NCBI GenBank assembly: GCA_035465695.1
Contig: DATIVR010000155.1
Location: 1-6,774, forward strand
Direction: 5' to 3'
Origin: DASUBN01 sp035465695
Lineage (GTDB): Bacteria > Pseudomonadota > Gammaproteobacteria > Natronospirales > REEB76
DNA: 6,774 nt
The notes beneath the pieces are model-generated. The model was given only the letters and a program-made list of their open reading frames with translations. It had not been told where the DNA came from and searched no databases. The number at the start of each line of letters is the position of its first letter. Within the stretch, counting starts at the first letter, position 1. A program made the position numbers and the translations under genes. This document shows, piece by piece, positions 1 to 4,424 of this stretch.

Positions 1-689
1 TCGGCAACGCGCGCTTCAAGAGCAGCGTGAACCGGGCGCCGCGCCAGACCACGCCTGGCTCCAAGGGTGAGCGGCGCACTTTGAAGCTGGAATTGAAGGT
101 GCTGGCGGACGTCGGCCTACTGGGCCTGCCCAATGCCGGCAAGTCCACGCTGATCCGGGCGGTCTCGGCGGCGCGGCCGAAGGTCGCGGACTATCCGTTC
201 ACTACCCTGCATCCAAACCTGGGTGTGGTCTCGGTAGGCCAGCACCGCAGTTTCGTGATGGCGGATGTGCCGGGGCTCATCGAGGGCGCCGCGGAAGGCG
301 CGGGTCTCGGCGTGCGCTTCCTGAAGCACCTGCAACGCACCCGTCTGTTACTGCATCTGGTGGACGTGGCGCCCTATGAGGGCAGCGGCGACCCGGTGGT
401 GGATGCCAAGTCGATCATCCGGGAGTTGGAGAAGTTCAGCCCGGAGCTGGCCCAGCGCGAGCGTTGGCTGGTGCTGAACAAGCTCGACCTGGTGCCGCCG
501 GAAGAGCGAGACGCGGTCTGCGAGACGATCCTGCGAGGCTTGGGATGGACCGGGCCGGTGTTCCGCATCTCCGGTATCTCGGGCGAGGGGACCCAGGAAC
601 TGTGCCAGAAGATCATGGCGCGGCTTGAGGAGATCGGCGTGGCGACTCCTGCGTTCCCGGATGCGCCGCCGGTCGAGTTCGAGGATTGA
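1..689 (+). CDS. obgE: Obg-family GTPase ObgE/CgtA, 3' part (5' end outside window)
   Basis: This is the C-terminal part of the ribosome-associated GTPase Obg (CgtA), which acts in late 50S subunit assembly and the stringent response. The first complete codon is at position 3, and the reading frame enters from outside the window. The fragment opens with the end of the glycine-rich Obg fold (GNARFKSSVNRAPRQTTPG) and then contains the whole G domain. Visible motifs are the P-loop GLPNAGKST (123-149), the switch I stretch YPFTTLHPNLG, the G3 motif DVPG (264-275), the G4 motif NKLD (477-488) and a G5-like SGISGEG. The protein ends about 190 residues after the P-loop, at PPVEFED. There is no OCT domain, and the acidic tail is shorter than I recall for E. 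coli. It stops with TGA 5 nt before a terminator hairpin. An internal GTG at 27 is not the start, because conserved Obg sequence continues upstream of it. Confidence 0.98.
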   Translation, partial: GNARFKSSVNRAPRQTTPGSKGERRTLKLELKVLADVGLLGLPNAGKSTLIRAVSAARPKVADYPFTTLHPNLGVVSVGQHRSFVMADVPGLIEGAAEGAGLGVRFLKHLQRTRLLLHLVDVAPYEGSGDPVVDAKSIIRELEKFSPELAQRERWLVLNKLDLVPPEERDAVCETILRGLGWTGPVFRISGISGEGTQELCQKIMARLEEIGVATPAFPDAPPVEFED

Positions 690-694
690 GAGAC

Positions 695-723
695 AAAGAG
701 GCCGGCGTTACGCCGGCCTCTTT
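695..723. terminator. Bidirectional intrinsic terminator between obgE and the DUF2059 gene
   Basis: A perfect inverted repeat has 13-bp arms (695-707 and 711-723) around the loop TTA. The arms have a GC core (GGCCGGCG) and AAAGAG/CTCTTT ends, so an A-tract precedes and a T-rich stretch follows the core on either strand. It lies 5 nt after the obgE stop and 21 nt beyond the stop of the convergent DUF2059 gene, so it can end both transcripts. The separate T-tract after the stem is short, and the U run is partly inside the stem. Confidence 0.9.
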
Positions 724-744
724 CGTTAGTCTGCCCTTATCCGA

Positions 745-1323
745 TCAGTGGGCGGGATTGCTGTCGTCGCTGCTGCTACCGTCGGTGTTGATGGTGATGT
801 TGTGTTCTTTCAAGATCTTCGCCGTGTCGATCATGATGGCCGGGGTGATGGTGCCCATGGCCCAGGGTTGCAGGGCCGCATTGATCTCTTGCTGGGTCGG
901 GTTGCCCGAGAACATCTTGGCGCCCACCGGCGTCTTGGCGAACGCCAGGATCTGACGGACCTCATCGTCCGTATAAACCTTGGCATAGACCGGCACCAGG
1001 CTTTCCTCGAGGACCTTCACCCGGGCCGGATCCGAGACCACCTTGGCGATGTCGGCGCGGATCTCGTCTGCCACGGCAGGACTGATGTTCCGGTATTTGG
1101 CTTGCAGGGTGCCGACATAGATGGTGGACATCAACTTGGTGATGTCGCCCAAGTGTGGATTCATGGTGATCTGCAGCATGCTCATGATGTCGTCGTGCAA
1201 CTGCTGGGATATCACCGGGCTCTCGGCGCTGGCGGCGGCCGGGGCGGTGGTGGGGGCAGGTGCACCGGCCCACGCCATGGCGGTCACGGTGCTGAGCCCG
1301 GCGGCCAAGATCAGTCTTTTCAT
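745..1323 (-). CDS. Secreted DUF2059-domain protein of unknown function
   Basis: This is a 192-residue exported protein. Residues 1-19 form a classic Sec signal peptide: MKR, a hydrophobic core, then AMAWA with likely cleavage before G20. An Ala/Pro/Thr-rich linker (about 20-36) follows, and then a helical domain. Its stretch LVPVYAKVYTDDEVRQILAF with following KTPVGAKM (about 109-137) resembles the DUF2059 signature, which is typically ..P.Y...FT..E...L..FY.SP.G.K. The tail TDGSSSDDSNPAH is short and polar. I chose the ATG at 1323 because AGGGAG (1331-1336) lies 7 nt upstream and the signal peptide then starts correctly. The in-frame TTG at 1344 would add MGTGRID in front of the signal and overlap the ribosome-binding site. 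There is no lipobox cysteine. Its role is not known; the family is periplasmic and common in proteobacteria. It is co-oriented with rpsT, 78 nt downstream of it, with a terminator in between and no evident promoter of its own. Confidence 0.9.
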   Translation of the reverse strand: MKRLILAAGLSTVTAMAWAGAPAPTTAPAAASAESPVISQQLHDDIMSMLQITMNPHLGDITKLMSTIYVGTLQAKYRNISPAVADEIRADIAKVVSDPARVKVLEESLVPVYAKVYTDDEVRQILAFAKTPVGAKMFSGNPTQQEINAALQPWAMGTITPAIMIDTAKILKEHNITINTDGSSSDDSNPAH

Positions 1324-1350
1324 GTCGATTCTCCCTGTCCCCAATAAAGA

Positions 1351-1375
1351 AGAAGCCGGCGCGAGGCCGGCTTCT
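1351..1375 (-). terminator. rpsT intrinsic terminator
   Basis: The inverted repeat AGAAGCCGGC (1351-1360) and GCCGGCTTCT (1366-1375) forms a 10-bp stem with a 5-nt loop. Read on the minus strand it is followed by TCTTTATT, a T-rich tail as expected for an intrinsic terminator. It starts 26 nt after the rpsT stop and ends 27 nt before the DUF2059 start, so that gene would be expressed only by readthrough or from an unseen promoter. Confidence 0.85.
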
Positions 1376-1401
1376 CTATGTCGAACTCGATCCCAAGCCT
1401 A

Positions 1402-1668
1402 TCAGGCTTTCATGGCCTTGATATGGGCATTGAGGCGGCTCTTGTGGCGGGCAGCCTTGTTGCGGTGCAGCAGGCCCTTGTCGGCCATGCGGTCGATGAC
1501 CGGAACCGCTTCCTTGTAGGCGGTCTCGGCCTCGGCCTTCTTGCCTTCGCCGATGGCCTTCACGACCTTCTTGATGTAGCTGCGCACCATGGAACGCATG
1601 GTGGCGTTGTGCTCGCGGTGGGCGACCGCCTGACGGGCGCGCTTCTTAGCCTGCTTGGTATTAGCCAA
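1402..1668 (-). CDS. rpsT: 30S ribosomal protein S20
   Basis: S20 is a primary 16S rRNA-binding protein of the small subunit. The 88-residue product reads (M)ANTKQAKKRARQ at its N-terminus and ends in RLNAHIKAMKA. It is strongly basic and helical throughout, and close to the usual 87 residues. The start is TTG at 1668, not ATG. AGGAG (1676-1680) sits 7 nt upstream, and ANTKQAKKRA follows directly, as in E. coli, where rpsT also starts with UUG. The open frame continues upstream to 1839, but that extension runs through the promoter and matches nothing in S20. The gene stands alone on its strand, divergent from murJ, with its own promoter and terminator. In E. coli the poor UUG start is part of autogenous translational repression by S20. 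That the same applies here is an inference from the conserved start. Confidence 0.98.
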   Translation of the reverse strand: MANTKQAKKRARQAVAHREHNATMRSMVRSYIKKVVKAIGEGKKAEAETAYKEAVPVIDRMADKGLLHRNKAARHKSRLNAHIKAMKA

Positions 1669-1675
1669 AGTACTG

Positions 1676-1680
1676 CTCCT
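1676..1680 (-). promoter_or_regulatory. rpsT ribosome-binding site that fixes the TTG start
   Basis: AGGAG on the minus strand, 7 nt before TTG (1668-1666). Its strength and spacing identify the TTG as the start in preference to any upstream codon of the longer open frame. Confidence 0.9.
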
Positions 1681-1731
1681 GGAACCTGGATTCGCCGTAG
1701 GCCTCTGGACCCACGGCCCGAAAGGGTGCGT

Positions 1732-1760
1732 ACTATACGGATTCCGGGCGGTTTTCGCAA
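1732..1760 (-). promoter_or_regulatory. Sigma70-type promoter of rpsT
   Basis: On the minus strand, the -35 box TTGCGA (1760-1755) and the -10 box TATAGT (1737-1732) are separated by exactly 17 bp. The predicted start of transcription is near 1725-1727, giving a leader of about 57 nt before the TTG. The stretch after the -10 box (ACGCACCC) is GC-rich, as is common at growth-rate- and stringently controlled promoters of ribosomal genes; that control is inferred. The leader can form a small hairpin, with ACCC (1727-1724) pairing to GGGT (1712-1709). Confidence 0.8.
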
Positions 1761-1767
1761 CGAAAAC
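1751..1767. repeat. Inverted repeat over the rpsT -35 box
   Basis: GTTTTCG (1751-1757) and CGAAAAC (1761-1767) are perfect 7-bp arms around CAA. The repeat covers the -35 hexamer of the rpsT promoter (1755-1760). It could be an operator, or an AT-containing upstream element that is symmetrical by chance. Confidence 0.5.
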
Positions 1768-1810
1768 GCGGCTAAGCCCCTGCCGGGCCTGATTTTTCGG
1801 CCCCTCGGCA

Positions 1811-1839
1811 TGGTCTCCCGGTCCCCCGGCCGGTATCAT
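1811..1839 (+). promoter_or_regulatory. Weak candidate promoter for murJ-ribF-ileS
   Basis: TATCAT (1834-1839) is a reasonable -10 box 41 nt before the murJ ATG. The hexamer 17 bp upstream, TGGTCT (1811-1816), matches only 3 of 6 bases of TTGACA. The -10 box is flanked by two copies of CGGCCG (1827-1832 and 1842-1847). The rest of the 212-bp divergent region holds the rpsT promoter and leader. I see no better rightward promoter, but the operon must be transcribed from somewhere here or by readthrough from further upstream. Confidence 0.3.
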
Positions 1840-1880
1840 GACGGCCGTAACGCCTCTAAGTCCCCGGGATCCCGAGCTAC

Positions 1881-3470
1881 ATGTCCCGCCAGCTGTTCAA
1901 GGCCACCTCCTTAGTCGGAGGCATGACCTTAATCTCCCGCATCCTGGGGTTCGCCCGGGACATGGTGCTGGCCCGCTATTTCGGCGCCGGCCTGGTGACG
2001 GACGCTTTCACCCAGGCTTTCAAGATCCCCAACTTCGGCCGCCGCACCTTCGGTGAGGGGGCCTTCTCCCTGGCGTTCGTGCCGGTGCTCTCGGAGTACA
2101 AGGCCACCCGCAGCCACGAGGAAGTGAAGCTGCTGACGGACCGGGTGGCGGGCAGCCTGGGGCTGATCCTGTTCATCATCACCGTGGTGGGCGTGGTGGG
2201 GGCGCCGGTGCTGATGTGGGCGTTCGCGCCCGGCTTCAGCAACGATCCGGACAAGTACGGACTGGCGGTACGCATGCTGCGTCTGACCTTCCCGTACCTG
2301 ATGTTCATCTCGCTCACCGCCATGGCGGGGGGCATCCTCAATACCTACGGGCGCTTCTGGGTGCCCGCGTTCACGCCGGTGTTGCTCAACATCGTGATGA
2401 TCCTGGCGATGGTATGGCTCTCGCCACACCTGGCGGAACCCGGGATGGCGCTGGCCTGGGGAGTGTTCATCGCGGGACTGGTTCAGCTGGCGTTCCAGGT
2501 GCCCTTCCTGATGCGGCTGAAGCTCCTGCCCAGGCCGCGGTTCGGCGAAACCCATGAAGCGGTCACGCGCATCATGAGGCTGATGCTGCCGGCGGTGTTC
2601 GGTTCGTCCGCGCAGCAGGTGAACCTGGTGGTCGATTCCGTCATCGCATCGTTCCTGGTGACCGGCAGCATCAGCTGGCTGTACTTCGCAGACCGCATGC
2701 TGGAGTTCCCGCTCGGCGTCTTCTCCATAGCGCTCGGCACGGTGATCCTGCCGCATCTCGCCCAGCACCATGCCCTCAAGAACATGTCCGGCTTCTCTGC
2801 GACCATGGATTGGGCGCTCAGGCTCACCGCGGTGGTGGTGATCCCGGCCGCCGTGGGGTTCACGGTGTTCTCGGGGCCGCTGGTGGCGACGCTCTTCCAG
2901 TATGGTGAATTCGACGCCCATTCCACCTTGATGGTCACCTGGGCGCTCACCACCTATTCGTTGGGACTGATCAGCTTCACGCTGGTGAAGGTGCTGGTGC
3001 CGGGGTTCTACTCGCGGCAAGACAGTCGGACGCCGGTGCGCACCGGCCTGATATCGGTGGCCTCGAACTTCATGTTGAACATGCTCATCACCGTCCCCTG
3101 GGCCCGCGCCGGGTGGGTGGCGCCCCATGCGGGCCTCGCGCTCTCGACCTCGCTCGCGTCCTTCGTAAACGCCTGGCTGCTGTACCGCCACCTGCGCAAG
3201 GCCGGGGTGTACACGCCTACGGCGGGTTGGGGGAGACTGCTGATGCGGGTGATGGCAGCGAACCTCGTGATGGGCGGCATGCTGCTGCTGTTCAGCGGCC
3301 ACTTGGCCGTGTGGGAGGCGCGCGGTGCGCTGCATCGCTTCACATGGCTGGCGATCTGGCTGGGGCTGGCCATACTCGCCTACTTCGGCACGCTGTTCGC
3401 CGTGGGTTTCCGCATCGGTGACCTCCGGGTGAAAGGCACCCATCTGCCGAGCGGCGCGACGCCGGTCTGA
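1881..3470 (+). CDS. murJ: Lipid II flippase MurJ (MviN family)
   Basis: This inner-membrane protein of the MOP superfamily flips the peptidoglycan precursor lipid II to the periplasmic face. Its 529 residues are close to the 511 of E. coli MurJ, with hydrophobic segments along the whole length as expected for about 14 membrane helices. Residues that match essential charged positions in E. coli are R20, R26, D27, D41, R54, R55, E59 and R272 (in YFADRMLEFP), all offset by +2. K370 in LVKVLVPGFYSRQDSRTP also aligns. The ATG at 1881 is supported by an in-frame TAA at 1857-1859 with no other start codon in between, and by the N-terminus aligning with E. coli. The Shine-Dalgarno signal is weak (GAG at 1874-1876). 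The motif NFGRRTFGEGAFS departs from the usual N(F/L)xRR(L/I)FAEGAFS, though the charged residues are kept. It is first in an operon with ribF 12 nt downstream. Confidence 0.97.
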   Translation: MSRQLFKATSLVGGMTLISRILGFARDMVLARYFGAGLVTDAFTQAFKIPNFGRRTFGEGAFSLAFVPVLSEYKATRSHEEVKLLTDRVAGSLGLILFIITVVGVVGAPVLMWAFAPGFSNDPDKYGLAVRMLRLTFPYLMFISLTAMAGGILNTYGRFWVPAFTPVLLNIVMILAMVWLSPHLAEPGMALAWGVFIAGLVQLAFQVPFLMRLKLLPRPRFGETHEAVTRIMRLMLPAVFGSSAQQVNLVVDSVIASFLVTGSISWLYFADRMLEFPLGVFSIALGTVILPHLAQHHALKNMSGFSATMDWALRLTAVVVIPAAVGFTVFSGPLVATLFQYGEFDAHSTLMVTWALTTYSLGLISFTLVKVLVPGFYSRQDSRTPVRTGLISVASNFMLNMLITVPWARAGWVAPHAGLALSTSLASFVNAWLLYRHLRKAGVYTPTAGWGRLLMRVMAANLVMGGMLLLFSGHLAVWEARGALHRFTWLAIWLGLAILAYFGTLFAVGFRIGDLRVKGTHLPSGATPV

Positions 3471-3473
3471 GAT

Positions 3474-3477
3474 GGAG
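3474..3477 (+). promoter_or_regulatory. ribF ribosome-binding site deciding the GTG start
   Basis: GGAG lies 5 nt before GTG (3483) in the short gap after the murJ stop. The nearby ATG at 3472 is out of frame with ribF, so GTG is the start that fits. Confidence 0.75.
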
Positions 3478-3482
3478 CTGCG

Positions 3483-4424
3483 GTGGAATTGATCAGGGGA
3501 CTCGCGAACCTGAAACCCCGCCACCGGGGGACGGTGGCGAGCATCGGCAACTTCGACGGCGTGCACCGGGGGCATCAGGCGGTATTGAAGGATCTGAAGT
3601 CGCGGGCACAGGCCATCGGCATGCCGGCGACGGTGATCCTGTTCGAGCCTCAGCCCCAGGAATATTTCGCGCCGGACAAGGCGCCGGTCAGGCTGACGCG
3701 GTTCATGGAGAAGTGTCCGCTATTGCAGGCGGCTGGCGTGGACCGGGTGCTGTGCCTGAGGTTCGGCAAAGGGCTGGCGCAGATGCCGGCGGAAGCCTTC
3801 GTGCAGGAGATACTGGTGCGGGGCCTGGGCGTGAGGCAGCTGACGGTGGGAGACGACTTCCGCTTCGGCAAGGACCGCCGCGGCGATTTCGGGCTCCTGC
3901 AAGCCATGGGTGCCGCTGCGGGTTTCGGGGTCGCTGATACCGCCTCTCTGGAGGAAGGCGGCCAACGGGTGAGCAGCACCCGCATCCGCACGTTCCTCAT
4001 GGAAGGAGAGATGAAGAAAGCGGCGGAACTGTTGGGGCGGCCCTTCAGCCTGACCGGCCGGGTGATGCACGGCGAACGGCTGGGACGGGACTTGGGTTTC
4101 CCCACCGTCAACCTGGCGCTGAAGCGCCGGACGCCACCGGTGAGCGGTATCTTCGCCGCGCACGTGTATGGAGCCGAAACCGGAGCCGTGCCCGCGGCGG
4201 CTTATATAGGTAGGCGGTCGGCGGCAGGCGGCGACACCTGGGTGGTGGAGGCGCACCTGCTGGGCTATTCCGGCGACCTCTACGGCCGGCGTGTCCGGGT
4301 GGAATTGCTGCATCGCCTGCGTGAGGACCGGCACTTTGATAGTCTGGACGCCCTGCGCGCCCAGATGCAGCAAGACGTGGCAGCCGCGAAGGCGTGGCTC
4401 GATTCGAACGCAAGAAAGCAGTGA
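3483..4424 (+). CDS. ribF: Bifunctional riboflavin kinase / FAD synthetase
   Basis: This enzyme phosphorylates riboflavin to FMN and then adenylylates FMN to FAD in the cytoplasm. Its 313 residues match the usual 310-315. The N-terminal FAD synthetase domain shows the nucleotidyltransferase motif GNFDGVHRGHQ (22-32), VGDDFRFGKDRRGDF (122-136) and RVSSTRIR (162-169). The C-terminal flavokinase domain (about 183-306) shows GFPTVNL (205-211), whose PTVN binds Mg-ATP, and a putative catalytic Glu256 in VVEAHLLGYSGDLYG. The segment normally close to NxGxRPT reads YIGRRSA (241-247), so N, P and T are all replaced. The product starts with GTG, giving MELIRGLANLKPRHRG, the usual family N-terminus. 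It sits between murJ and ileS, the common gammaproteobacterial order, and its TGA overlaps the ileS ATG by one base, which suggests translational coupling. Confidence 0.97.
   Translation: MELIRGLANLKPRHRGTVASIGNFDGVHRGHQAVLKDLKSRAQAIGMPATVILFEPQPQEYFAPDKAPVRLTRFMEKCPLLQAAGVDRVLCLRFGKGLAQMPAEAFVQEILVRGLGVRQLTVGDDFRFGKDRRGDFGLLQAMGAAAGFGVADTASLEEGGQRVSSTRIRTFLMEGEMKKAAELLGRPFSLTGRVMHGERLGRDLGFPTVNLALKRRTPPVSGIFAAHVYGAETGAVPAAAYIGRRSAAGGDTWVVEAHLLGYSGDLYGRRVRVELLHRLREDRHFDSLDALRAQMQQDVAAAKAWLDSNARKQ

Noticed and set aside
748..1347. 199-codon plus-strand open frame with a glycine-rich run, opposite the DUF2059 gene
   Set aside because: The Gly/Arg/Asp/His-rich product has no signal or domain. 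The run of glycines is the complement of the Ala/Pro linker of the real gene, which has a signal peptide and a ribosome-binding site.
1785..1803. Possible terminator, GGGCC and GGCCC arms around a T-rich loop
   Set aside because: The arms are only 5 bp with a 9-nt loop, and the T-run is in the loop rather than after the stem. No gene ends here.
1402..1839. S20 extended to 145 residues by the longer open frame
   Set aside because: The extra 57 residues would be encoded by the promoter and leader region and resemble nothing in S20. The TTG at 1668 has a well-spaced AGGAG and gives the normal length.
1378..1914. 178-codon plus-strand open frame across rpsT and the divergent region
   Set aside because: It is antisense to rpsT, crosses both regulatory regions and overlaps the start of murJ in another frame.
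1929..3575. 548-codon open frame on the minus strand, antisense to murJ
   Set aside because: It lies over the well-conserved murJ and is rich in His, Arg, Gln and Pro without any recognisable domain. Such frames are expected opposite GC-rich genes with strong third-position G/C bias.
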